This document shows positions 40,681-49,333 of a DNA stretch of 64,000 nucleotides, in pieces; the stretch's first letter is position 1; every line of letters starts with the position of its first letter. The notes under the pieces were generated by a model that saw only the letters and a program-made list of their open reading frames with translations, was not told the DNA's origin and did no database searches. The DNA comes from Clostridia bacterium. Lineage in GTDB: Bacteria; Bacillota; Clostridia; Oscillospirales; Acutalibacteraceae. Position numbers and translations under genes: made by a program. The stretch is from contig JAFWUH010000050.1 in assembly GCA_017524165.1 (NCBI GenBank), positions 1 to 64,000 on the forward strand, written 5' to 3'.

Positions 40681-42560
40681 CAATACAGAACTATCCGGCG
40701 GGTGCCTTTGATGTCGCCGTGATCGGCGGTGGACACGCGGGGATTGAAGCGGCATTGGCAACCGCCCGTCTCGGCGCCGAAACCATCCTGTTCACCATCA
40801 GTTTGGATTGGATCGGTAATATGCCCTGCAACCCCTCGATCGGCGGCACCGCCAAAGGACACCTGGTACGCGAATTGGACGCGCTGGGCGGAGAAATGGG
40901 CAAAGCGGCGGATCGAAACACCCTGCAAAGCCGTATGCTGAATCGCGGAAAAGGACCGGCAGTCTATTCTCTGCGTGCCCAAATCGACCGTCGCGCTTAC
41001 AGCACCACCATGAAGCACACGGTGGAATTACAGAAAAACTTAGAGGTCAAGCAGGCGGAAATCGTCTCGCTGACCCAAGCCGAAGACGGTTGGCACTGCG
41101 TCACCCAATTGGGTGCGGAATATGTCTGCCGTACCGTTATTTTGGCTACCGGCACCTTTTTGGGCGGCCGGGTTTATATCGGTGAGGTCAACTACGAAAG
41201 CGGCCCGGACGGCAGCTTCCCCGCCACCCGGCTTGCCGACTCGTTAAAAGCATTGGGCTTGCCCCTGCGCCGTTTCAAAACCGGGACCCCCGCGCGCGTT
41301 GCACGGGACAGTATTGACTTTTCACAGATGGAGATTCAGCCCGGCGACGAAACGGTTACGCCGTTCAGCTATTCAACCGAAACACCGCCTGAAAACACGG
41401 TGGTCTGTCATGTTGCCTACACCAACGAGGAGACCAAAAAGGTCATTTTGGCAAACCTGCACCGCTCGCCGTTGTATGCCGGTGTGATTGAGGGCGTCGG
41501 TCCGCGCTACTGTCCGAGTATTGAGGATAAAATCGTGCGGTTTGCCGACAAAAAACGGCACCAACTGTTTGTCGAACCCTGCGGCGCCGATACCGAGGAA
41601 ATGTACTTACAGGGCATGTCTTCTTCCCTGCCCGAAGAGGTTCAGTTGCAATTTTACCGCACCATTAAAGGGTTGGAACGGGTCAAGGTCATGCGCAACG
41701 CCTATGCCATTGAATACGACTGTATCGACCCGCTTTGTCTGTCGGCTTCCTTGGAATTAAAGGAATTTCCGGGACTCTTCGGCGCCGGGCAGTTTAACGG
41801 CTCTTCCGGATACGAAGAAGCCGCGGCACAGGGATTGATCGCCGGCATCAATGCGGCGCGCAAATGCCAAAATTTGCCGCCGTTGATCCTCTCGCGATCG
41901 TCTTCTTATATCGGTACGCTGATCGACGATTTGGTCACCAAGGGCTGTTCCGACCCCTACCGCATGATGACCTCCCGCAGTGAATATCGCCTTTTACTGC
42001 GCCAGGATAACGCCGACGAACGGCTGATGCCCATCGGGCACGAGATCGGTTTGATCGACGATAAAACCTATGCATCCTTTTTAGAACGCACGGCGGCAAA
42101 AGATCGGGAAATCGACCGCATCCGCCATACCTTTCTGCCTCCGTCGGCAGAACTGAACGAACTGTTGACTGCGGCAGGCACCGCGCCTACCCAAACCGGT
42201 GCGCGATTGGCTGATTTAATTAAACGCCCGCAGTTGACTTATGATCTGTTGGCGCCGTTTGACAAGGACCGTCCCGCGCTCTCGCATGAAATTCGGGAAA
42301 AGGTCGAGATCGCCGTCAAATATGAGGGCTATATTGCCAGACAACAGGCGCAGGTCGACGAAATGCTGCGGTTAGAGCGAAAAAGCATTCCCGAAGGGAT
42401 CGACTACACCGCCATTCACGGGTTGCGGCTGGAGGCACAGGAGAAACTGAACAAGGTTCGCCCGACCAACATCGGTCAAGCCTCGCGTATTTCGGGCGTC
42501 AGTCCCGCTGATGTTTCGGTGTTGCTGATCTATCTTTCCAAGAACGGAGTCGAAGCATGA
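40677..42560 (+). CDS. mnmG: tRNA uridine-34 carboxymethylaminomethyl modification enzyme
   Basis: 627 residues. With MnmE it modifies wobble uridine. FAD motif VIGGGHAGIEAALATARLG; NMPCNPSIGGTAKGHLVREL with the conserved Cys; GGRVYIGEVNYESGPDG and MMTSRSEYRLLLRQDNAD further on. The start is TTG at 40677 overlapping asnB's stop, with GTGAGGGA upstream. MnmE is not in the window. It is the first of the mnmG-rsmG-parB group. Confidence 0.97.
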   Translation: MTIQNYPAGAFDVAVIGGGHAGIEAALATARLGAETILFTISLDWIGNMPCNPSIGGTAKGHLVRELDALGGEMGKAADRNTLQSRMLNRGKGPAVYSLRAQIDRRAYSTTMKHTVELQKNLEVKQAEIVSLTQAEDGWHCVTQLGAEYVCRTVILATGTFLGGRVYIGEVNYESGPDGSFPATRLADSLKALGLPLRRFKTGTPARVARDSIDFSQMEIQPGDETVTPFSYSTETPPENTVVCHVAYTNEETKKVILANLHRSPLYAGVIEGVGPRYCPSIEDKIVRFADKKRHQLFVEPCGADTEEMYLQGMSSSLPEEVQLQFYRTIKGLERVKVMRNAYAIEYDCIDPLCLSASLELKEFPGLFGAGQFNGSSGYEEAAAQGLIAGINAARKCQNLPPLILSRSSSYIGTLIDDLVTKGCSDPYRMMTSRSEYRLLLRQDNADERLMPIGHEIGLIDDKTYASFLERTAAKDREIDRIRHTFLPPSAELNELLTAAGTAPTQTGARLADLIKRPQLTYDLLAPFDKDRPALSHEIREKVEIAVKYEGYIARQQAQVDEMLRLERKSIPEGIDYTAIHGLRLEAQEKLNKVRPTNIGQASRISGVSPADVSVLLIYLSKNGVEA

Positions 42561-43273
42561 TTGAGTTTCCTTTTGAAGAAATTATACCGCTTTGTGCCGC
42601 GTTCGGTACGGTGCTCGACGATACGGCGGTAGATCGGCTTCAGCGCTACGGCAACCTGCTTTTGGCATGGAATGAAAAAATGAATCTCACCGCCATCACC
42701 GAACCGCGGGAGGTGCTTTTTAAACATTTTTACGATTGCCTGCTGCTGTTGAAACATACCGCGCTTACCCCGAACAGCCGCGTCATCGACGTCGGCACCG
42801 GCGCGGGATTTCCCGGTATGGTTTTAAAAATTGTCCGTCCCGATTTGCAGGTAACTTTGCTGGACGGACTCAATAAACGGCTGATTTTTTTAAACGCCGT
42901 TCTGGAAGACATCGGTCTGACGGCGGAAACGATCCACCTCCGTGCCGAAGAAGCGGGCAGAGATTCGCGCTACCGCGAACAATTCGATCTTGCCACGGCG
43001 CGGGCGGTCGCCCGTCTGCCGGTACTCTGTGAATACTGTCTTCCCTTTGTCAAAAAAGGCGGCGTTTTTGTTGCCATGAAGGGCGCCTCCGCCGCGGAAG
43101 AAGCCGCGGCAGCCGGCAATGCACTGCGGTTGCTGGGCGGCGGCAAACCGCATCTTGTCACCGAAACCTTGACCGGCGAAGAACAACGCGCCTTTATTTT
43201 AGTCAAAAAGATATCGCAAACCCCGCCAAAATATCCCCGAAGCGGCGGAAAAATTGCAAAAAGCGCTCTGTGA
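42557..43273 (+). CDS. rsmG: 16S rRNA (guanine-527-N7)-methyltransferase
   Basis: 238 residues. The GidB fold: MIEFPFEEIIPLCAAFG, then MNLTAITEPREVLFKHFYDCL, and SAM motif VIDVGTGAGFPGMVLKI with VTLLDGLNKRLIFL. It overlaps mnmG by four bases (ATGA). Its 3' end extends into the terminator hairpin at 43258. Its loss in other bacteria gives low-level streptomycin resistance. Confidence 0.95.
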   Translation: MIEFPFEEIIPLCAAFGTVLDDTAVDRLQRYGNLLLAWNEKMNLTAITEPREVLFKHFYDCLLLLKHTALTPNSRVIDVGTGAGFPGMVLKIVRPDLQVTLLDGLNKRLIFLNAVLEDIGLTAETIHLRAEEAGRDSRYREQFDLATARAVARLPVLCEYCLPFVKKGGVFVAMKGASAAEEAAAAGNALRLLGGGKPHLVTETLTGEEQRAFILVKKISQTPPKYPRSGGKIAKSAL

Positions 43274-43288
43274 AAGAGCGCTTTTTGT
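43258..43288 (+). terminator. Terminator after rsmG
   Basis: AAAAAGCGCTCT/AGAGCGCTTTTT with a GTGA loop and TCTTTTT beyond; its left arm overlaps the rsmG stop. Confidence 0.9.
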
Positions 43289-43372
43289 CTTTTTATGCCG
43301 GTTTTGCCCGACCGATTTAACTTTACAAATCCGGGCTTGTCTGTCATAATGTTTTTGCAGGGAGGCGATAAG

Positions 43373-44227
43373 ATGCACCGCATCACTCAACGGAAACTTT
43401 TGTGGTTAAAACCGGAAGAGATCCTACCGGTTTCTCCTTTACCGCGTAAAAATTTCGATCTGTATGACCTGCAACGCCTGGCGGACAGCATTGCCACCGC
43501 CGGCATTTTGGTGCCGCTTTCGGTGCGCAAACGGTCCGACAACACGGTCGAACTGATCGACGGCGCCCGACGCCTGCGCGCCGCGGAAATGGCGGGAATC
43601 CGCCGTATTCCTTGCTTTGCCGTCTATGCGGACGAGCCGTCTGCCGCCTGCTTCGGCATCGCGGAAAACATCCAGCGTAAAGCATTGACACCCTTTGAGC
43701 AAGCCAAAGCCATCGAGCAGTTGATGGAACGGTACCATCTTTCACAAAGCGAGGTCGCGATTCGGTTAGGCGTCCCTGCCACCGCGCTTTCGGAAAAACT
43801 GCGCTTGTTGCGGCTCTCACCCGAACTGCAGACCCGCATTACCGACGCCGGACTGAACGAGCGGTACGCCAAAGCATTGCTTCGCCTGCCCGACGAAAAG
43901 CAGAACACGGTTTTGGATCGCATTCTTGCCGAGGGCTTGACCCTGCGGCAGACCGAAGCACTGGTTGAAAAGGCATCCCGCCCGCAAGCCGAAGAACCGA
44001 CCGAAAAAATGCCGCCGGTTCCCACCCGGAAAATGGCTATCGGTGACCTGCGGCTTTTTGCCAACAGTCTTGCCAAACTGGTAGACACCATGATCAGCGC
44101 CGGGATCCCGACCCAATCCCAAAAGAGCGAAACCGAGGAGTATCTGGAATATCGCATTCGTATCCGCAAACCGACTCCCCCCTCTGCCGACGCACCCGCA
44201 GAGTACCAACAGTTAAAAATCTGCTGA
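43373..44227 (+). CDS. ParB/Noc-like DNA-binding protein
   Basis: 284 residues from the ATG at 43373 (GGAGG, seven bases); an upstream frame start at 43295 lies in the terminator. N-terminal ParB domain (ILPVSPLPRKNFDLYDLQRLADSI, VELIDGARRLRAAEMAGI, FGIAENIQRKALTPFEQAKAI), HTH (LSQSEVAIRLGVPATALSEK), and C-terminal dimer-like part with a Pro-rich tail. The ParB/Noc position after mnmG-rsmG is the conserved Firmicute order, but ParA/Soj does not follow. I cannot tell Noc from Spo0J by sequence here. Confidence 0.85.
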   Translation: MHRITQRKLLWLKPEEILPVSPLPRKNFDLYDLQRLADSIATAGILVPLSVRKRSDNTVELIDGARRLRAAEMAGIRRIPCFAVYADEPSAACFGIAENIQRKALTPFEQAKAIEQLMERYHLSQSEVAIRLGVPATALSEKLRLLRLSPELQTRITDAGLNERYAKALLRLPDEKQNTVLDRILAEGLTLRQTEALVEKASRPQAEEPTEKMPPVPTRKMAIGDLRLFANSLAKLVDTMISAGIPTQSQKSETEEYLEYRIRIRKPTPPSADAPAEYQQLKIC

Positions 44228-44315
44228 GCGTATGTTCCCCTCGTACGGTTGGCGGTTTTTATACGGGTCGTTCTCGTTTCCCCTACGAAAACGGCCTTAC
44301 CATATTCATCCCCAT

Positions 44316-44360
44316 AACACAAACGACCGCAGGCTAAACCCTGCGGTCGTTTGTGTTTTT
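44316..44360. terminator. Strong bidirectional terminator
   Basis: A long perfect stem AACACAAACGACCGCAGG/CCTGCGGTCGTTTGTGTT with a six-base loop, between the convergent parB-like and aminotransferase genes. The 90 bases before it (44228-44315) hold no gene. Confidence 0.95.
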
Positions 44361-45495
44361 ATCCTTGATAGAATTCAAATACAGCGTTCACAACCTGTTC
44401 GACCGCTTCGGCAGTCATGCCGTACCACAACGGCAGGCGCAACAGTCGCTCGCTCTCCTTGGTGGTATAAATATCTTCTCCGCAAAACACCCCGAATTTT
44501 CGTCCCGCCGGTGCAGTATGTAACGGAATATAATGGAACACCGCACCGACACCGCGCTCCTTTAAGAAGGAAATCAAGTTGGTGCGCTCGGTCAGATCCT
44601 TGACTTTTATGTAGAACATATGCGCATTATGAACGCAGTCCGCCGGAATGACCGGCAGTTTGATCAACTCTTGATCCGCCAGCGGTTTCAACGCCGCAAA
44701 ATAACGGTTCCATGTCGCTAAGCGATTATCGTTGATGACATTCGGGTCGGCAATCTGCGCATATAAATAGGCGCAGTTCAATTCACTCTGCAAATAGGAG
44801 GATCCGACATCCACCCAGGTATACTTGTCCACCTGCCCACGCCAGAACTTACTGCGGTTGGTGCCCTTTTCCCGAATGATTTCAGCACGTTCAAAAGCCG
44901 CGTCGTCATTGATCAAAATCGCGCCGCCCTCGCCCATGCTGTAGTTTTTGGTTTCGTGAAAAGAAAAACACCCAAAGTCGCCCATCGTTCCGAGCGCGCG
45001 CCCTTTATAAAAGCTCATCACGCCCTGCGCGGCATCCTCGACCACCTTCAGGTTATGGCGCCGTGCAATATCCAAAATAGTATCCATCTCACACGAAACC
45101 CCGGCATAGTGCACCGGGACAATAGCTTTGGTCTTGTCGGTAATGGCGGCTTCGATCTTGTTTTCATCGATATTCATCGTGTCGGGTCGGATATCCACGA
45201 ACACAATTTTCGCGCCGCGCAACACAAAAGCGTTCGCCGTGGAAACAAAGGTATAAGAAGGCATGATCACCTCATCGCCCGGTTGAATATCCGCCAAGAT
45301 CGCCGCCATTTCCAATGCAGAGGTACAGGAAGTGGTGATCAACGCTTTTTTCGCACCGGTCATTTTCTCTAACTTTTCATTGCACTTTTTCGTCATGGCG
45401 CCATCGCCGCAAAGTTTCCGCGCTTCGACCACTTCGGCAAGATATGCCATTTCCGTACCGATATACGGCGGCACATTAAACGGAATATGATTCAT
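44359..45495 (-). CDS. rffA: dTDP-4-amino-4,6-dideoxygalactose transaminase-like (DegT/WecE)
   Basis: 378 residues from the ATG at 45495 (GGGGAAAG upstream); the open frame reaches further to 45579 without a start signal. DegT/DnrJ aminotransferase: MPSYTFVSTANAFVLRGAKIV, VDIRPDTMNIDENKIEAAI, PVHYAGVSCEMDTIL, VVEDAAQGVMSFYKG, and the PLP Lys in FSFHETKNYSMGEGGAIL. It matches RffA/WecE length and motifs, which make a sugar for surface glycans. No other nucleotide-sugar genes are near. The neighbour is a membrane glycosyltransferase-like pseudogene. Confidence 0.9.
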   Translation of the reverse strand: MNHIPFNVPPYIGTEMAYLAEVVEARKLCGDGAMTKKCNEKLEKMTGAKKALITTSCTSALEMAAILADIQPGDEVIMPSYTFVSTANAFVLRGAKIVFVDIRPDTMNIDENKIEAAITDKTKAIVPVHYAGVSCEMDTILDIARRHNLKVVEDAAQGVMSFYKGRALGTMGDFGCFSFHETKNYSMGEGGAILINDDAAFERAEIIREKGTNRSKFWRGQVDKYTWVDVGSSYLQSELNCAYLYAQIADPNVINDNRLATWNRYFAALKPLADQELIKLPVIPADCVHNAHMFYIKVKDLTERTNLISFLKERGVGAVFHYIPLHTAPAGRKFGVFCGEDIYTTKESERLLRLPLWYGMTAEAVEQVVNAVFEFYQG

Positions 45496-45591
45496 ACGCT
45501 TTCCCCTTTTTTCTCTTTGTTCCTTTATTTTACACGGTCTTTCTTCAAAATTCAAATAAATTTTTTTGGAAAACAACACCGGTTTTCTAAA

Positions 45592-47360
45592 TTATTTTAT
45601 CGAAACGGTCGGCGGAACCAATATGGTGTAGCCCTGACCGTCCCCGACATCTTCCTCAACCGCCGTTTGATAATGCTCTTTCTCGCAGAAATCCATTAAA
45701 TACGCCATTTTTTTCTCATTGAACTTGGTATTATAGGGATCGCCCCGGCGAATAATAATAATAATCGGATAGTTCTCTTTCGGCATTTCCGGCTTGACGG
45801 CGTCAAATACGACCTCATCGGCAACGCTTTGCAGATCCAGCCAACATTTCCCTTTGACTGCGTTGGGATTGTCCAACATTAAATGTACGGCAGGAATATT
45901 ATTTAATGCCAAAATCGGGGTGTCTTTACAGTTATTTTCCTTAAAAAATCGGTCAATACCGTCTAAAATCAGTCCTCTTGTTTGCGTGGTGGCAACGCCG
46001 GCAAACACCTTGTTTTTGGGATGATAGTTCATTTGACTGTAGTCGGATTCGCCATATTGCGTTGTAAAGACATACGCGGCTTCTTTTTTTACCCCATAAA
46101 AAATTGTGACCGTCCCGATAACAACTATCATGGTTGCCGCAAAGGAGCGCCAAACAATCTTTCCGGTTGACTTTAACAAACGCGTTACAATGGCGATAGT
46201 GATACAGCCAAGATACGGCATCAACCAAAAAAACACCGTGATGTACTGTAAAAAACCGTTATCGGTACCAATCGGTTTTGAAAGTGCAATCACTAAAATC
46301 ATCATAGAAACCGTGCACAGTTTAGGATCTTTTTTCCAAAATGAAACTTCGAGCACACCGATGAGAGGAATCAGAACGAGCGCCATATTGTAAAAAGGCT
46401 GCTTATAAAGAGTATAAATAAAAAACTCAACCGCAAAAACAGATAATCCAACGGCAAGAACCGAAATAATACTTAAAACTTTGTCCGACTTTTTTCCCTT
46501 TTTCAAATACCGCGCAAAAAAGAAAAAAAAGAAGACTCCAAAAAAGGATCCGGCTATAAAAAAATATCCTTGCGATTGCACCGCATAGCCTATTTGTTTT
46601 TTCATCGTTTCAAACATTCCGCTGAACCCATGTCCGCCATCGGAGGTGCCCAATGCAAAATAATAGGCAAATGATTTTCTAACATTATCTATTCCGGTCG
46701 CCGCGACCATGCCCGCAAGCGCCGCCACAAAACCGGAAATGCCGCCGGCCAGCATGGTCAAGGTATCTTTTACAATCCGGCGCAGTTGTTTTTCGAGAAT
46801 ATCATGCAGCAACACCACGAAATATAATGCCGCAAACAAGGCGTTCGGCAGACGGAAAAAAGTTCCGAAACCGATTATAATTCCGCTGATCAAATAATAG
46901 ATTGCGTTGTTTTTTTCTAACCCTAACTGAATCAAATAAATGGATAGCGATAAAATAAACACACTGAAAGTGTTATAAGAAAGAACAAACGGGTACGCCC
47001 AAAGCGCAAACGAACCGCCCAAAATTAAAAAAGCCACGGCGTTTTTATTAAAATACCGTTTCAGGGTCAAAAAAGCCAAGATCATTGATGCGCCGTTTAA
47101 AACAACAAATAAAATTTTAAACACCAATAGTTGACCACCCGGAATCAGCCGGTAAATCAGTGCGCCGACATAATTCGAATAAACATGCCGATACTCATGG
47201 TGGAAAGGTTCTCAAAAAAGGATTTATAGCTAGTCAAATAATAGGCGGAATCTGTCACATCAATTCCTTTGCCGACGAACAGCAATGGCCAACAAATTGC
47301 CGCGGCAAGGAAAAGCCAATAGGCTTTATCCCAAATTTTCTTGAACTTTTCCGTCTTCAT
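45592..47360 (-). pseudogene. Multi-pass GT-C-like membrane protein, frameshifted
   Basis: Two frames together give ~590 residues. The first (47360 down to ~47184) has MKTEKFKKIWDKAYWLFL, then GKGIDVTDSAYYLTSYKSFF, with the acidic pair expected in the first outside loop of GT-C enzymes. The second (to 45592) holds about ten hydrophobic helices and a C-terminal soluble part. A single missing T in the run at 47181-47183 (TTTT to TTT) would join SIGMF to YSNYVGALIYRLIP. It may be decay or a read error. It would use a lipid-linked sugar, but the target is not known. Confidence 0.6.
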
Positions 47361-47376
47361 TTAAAATCCCCATTCG

Positions 47377-47916
47377 TTATAATAATTTATCATCGTACCT
47401 TGCCCGCTCGCCGCCGATAAATTTTGCGCGGGTGCGTGCCGCCAAAACCTTGGCTGCTCCGATGTGGTCCTTCTGCAGGCGAAGCGGCACCGCAACCTCT
47501 TTCAAATGCATGCCGATGAGGGTAAAACCGATATCCATCCCGGCGTCGGCGCGAATATGCTCCAGCGCCACGGGATGTTCAAAAGTGCGATAAGCCGCTG
47601 TGGCGAAGGATCCGCCCGCTTTGGGCTGCGGCACGACATTGACCGGCTCGGCGAACGGTACCGCCGCCGCTTCGGTAATGATCGCGCGGTTCAGGTGCTC
47701 ACAGCACTGCGCCGCCAACCAAACGCCCTTTTCACAAGCGGCTTGATAGATTCCGGAAAAGACTTCCGCCGCCGTTTCGGGCGAGGAGTCGGTGCCGATT
47801 TTGGCGCCCAAAATTTCACTGGTGGAACAACCCACTACCAAAATCTGTCCTTTTTTCAGTCCGGCTTTTTCGATAAGTTCCGTTGCGGTTTGATATGCTT
47901 GTTGTTTTAATTCCAT
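47377..47916 (-). CDS. UPF0340 (TIGR01440, YwlG-like) protein
   Basis: 179 residues, the family's full length: LILVVG-type strand ILVVGCSTSEILGAKIGTDSS, LAAQCCEHLNRAIITEAAAV, VNVVPQPKAGGSFATAAY, FEHPVALEHIRADAGMDIGFTLIGMH. The paired Cys-Cys in AAQCCEH and the VVGCSTSE loop are conserved. The role is unknown; some relatives sit in cell-wall or thiol-linked loci. RBS GGCAGAAACC precedes the ATG. Confidence 0.9.
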   Translation of the reverse strand: MELKQQAYQTATELIEKAGLKKGQILVVGCSTSEILGAKIGTDSSPETAAEVFSGIYQAACEKGVWLAAQCCEHLNRAIITEAAAVPFAEPVNVVPQPKAGGSFATAAYRTFEHPVALEHIRADAGMDIGFTLIGMHLKEVAVPLRLQKDHIGAAKVLAARTRAKFIGGERARYDDKLL

Positions 47917-47987
47917 GGTTTCTGCCTCGCTTTTCTACTTATTATAGCATATTCAAAAGAAAAAGTAAAACAAAATGTGAAAAACAC

Positions 47988-48016
47988 TTGCAAAACCCGG
48001 GAAAACATGCTATGAT
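47988..48016 (+). promoter_or_regulatory. Promoter of the Phe T-box and pheST
   Basis: TTGCAA, 17 bases, TATGAT on the plus strand. It is followed by the T-box leader. Confidence 0.75.
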
Positions 48017-48019
48017 ACA

Positions 48020-48285
48020 AAAAATAATGCGATGAAAAAGGAAAGTAGGATCGCGGCGCCGTCACAGAGAGGATTCGTCCTGGCTGAAAACGAATCCGCG
48101 CGAAAAACGGTTTGAAGTTCCCTTTGGAGCAGCAACGCTGAACAAAACTTTGGTTTTCGGTAGGCGTTGACGGTCGACGCCGTTATCGGTCAACAGAGTG
48201 TTTGCTCTTGCAGCGAAAATGTGGGTGGTACCGCGGAGATAACCATGCTTCGTCCCTCTTGTGGGGCGGAGTTTATTTTTTTCTT
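48020..48285 (+). promoter_or_regulatory. T-box leader upstream of pheST
   Basis: The T-box core GTGGGTGGTACCGCGGAGAT is at 48220-48239. TTTGAAGTTCCC holds a candidate TTC (Phe) specifier at 48118-48120. The terminator CTTCGTCCC/GGGGCGGAG plus U-run lies at 48249-48283. Uncharged tRNA-Phe would turn on pheST. Confidence 0.9.
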
Positions 48286-48298
48286 GGAGGAAAAGACG

Positions 48299-49318
48299 AT
48301 GAAAGAACAGTTAGAACAAATCCGTGCGGCGGCAAAGTCTGCGCTCAACCACGCGGGGATCGAGCAGGAAATTGAGGATTTGCGCGTAAAATACCTCGGC
48401 AAAAAAGGCGAGCTGACCGCGATTTTAAAGCAGATGGGATCCCTGTCGGCAGAAGAGCGCCCGGCAATGGGGCAACTCGTCAACGACGCCAAGCAAGAGC
48501 TGGAAGCCTTGATCGCTACACGCAAGAAGGACTTGAAGGCGGCGGCAACCGAACTGAAATTAAAAGCCGAGCGCATTGATATCACCCTTCCGGCTAAAAT
48601 GCGCAAGCAGGGGCATCTGCACCCTCTGACCGGCGTGACCAACGATATGATCGACATTTTCCGCTCGATGGGCTTTGATGTCGTCGACGGACCGGAGGTC
48701 GAAACCGACCACTATAATTTTGAATGTCTGAATGTGCCGGCTGATCATCCGGCGCGCGATATGCAGGATACTTTTTATTTGGCTGAAAATCTTTTGCTAC
48801 GCACCCAAACCTCGGCGGCGCAGATCCGCACGATGGAGACCCGTAAACCGCCGATTCGCGTCGTCTGTCCCGGCCGTGTTTTCCGCGCCGACGAGGTAGA
48901 CGCCACCCATTCTCCGGTCTTCCACCAAATGGAAGGTCTGGTGGTGGACAAAGGTATCACCATGTGCGACTTAAAAGGTGTTTTGGAGCAGTTTGCCCAT
49001 GAGATCTACGGGCCCGAAACCAAAGTAAAATTCCGTCCGTCCTTCTTCCCGTTCACCGAGCCGTCGGTTGAAGTCGATGTCACCTGCAGTGAATGCGGCG
49101 GCAGCGGTTGCCGAATCTGTAAAGGCTCCGGCTGGATTGAAATTTTGGGTGCCGGCATGGTGCACCCGCGCGTGTTGGAAAGTTGCGGCATCGACCCGAC
49201 CGTTTATTCCGGCTTTGCCTTCGGCATCGGTTTGGATCGTTTGACTACTACGCGCCACAAAATCAGCGATATCCGTTCGCTGTTTGAAAACGACCAGCGC
49301 TTTTTAGAACAGTTTTAA
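48299..49318 (+). CDS. pheS: Phenylalanyl-tRNA synthetase alpha subunit
   Basis: 339 residues from the ATG at 48299 (GGAGG, eight bases). The frame extends into the T-box upstream, which is not translated. N-terminal coiled coil (LEQIRAAAKSALNHAG), then the class II core: GFDVVDGPEVETDHYNFECLN, HPVFH-type SPVFHQMEGLVVDKG and GSGCRICKGSGWIEILGAGM, FGIGLDRLTT. It charges tRNA-Phe with PheT. Confidence 0.98.
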   Translation: MKEQLEQIRAAAKSALNHAGIEQEIEDLRVKYLGKKGELTAILKQMGSLSAEERPAMGQLVNDAKQELEALIATRKKDLKAAATELKLKAERIDITLPAKMRKQGHLHPLTGVTNDMIDIFRSMGFDVVDGPEVETDHYNFECLNVPADHPARDMQDTFYLAENLLLRTQTSAAQIRTMETRKPPIRVVCPGRVFRADEVDATHSPVFHQMEGLVVDKGITMCDLKGVLEQFAHEIYGPETKVKFRPSFFPFTEPSVEVDVTCSECGGSGCRICKGSGWIEILGAGMVHPRVLESCGIDPTVYSGFAFGIGLDRLTTTRHKISDIRSLFENDQRFLEQF

Positions 49319-49333
49319 GGAGGTTTGACCCCA

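Noticed and set aside
48167..48298. N-terminal extension of pheS
   Set aside because: It translates the T-box and terminator; the ATG at 48299 has GGAGG and begins the family sequence.
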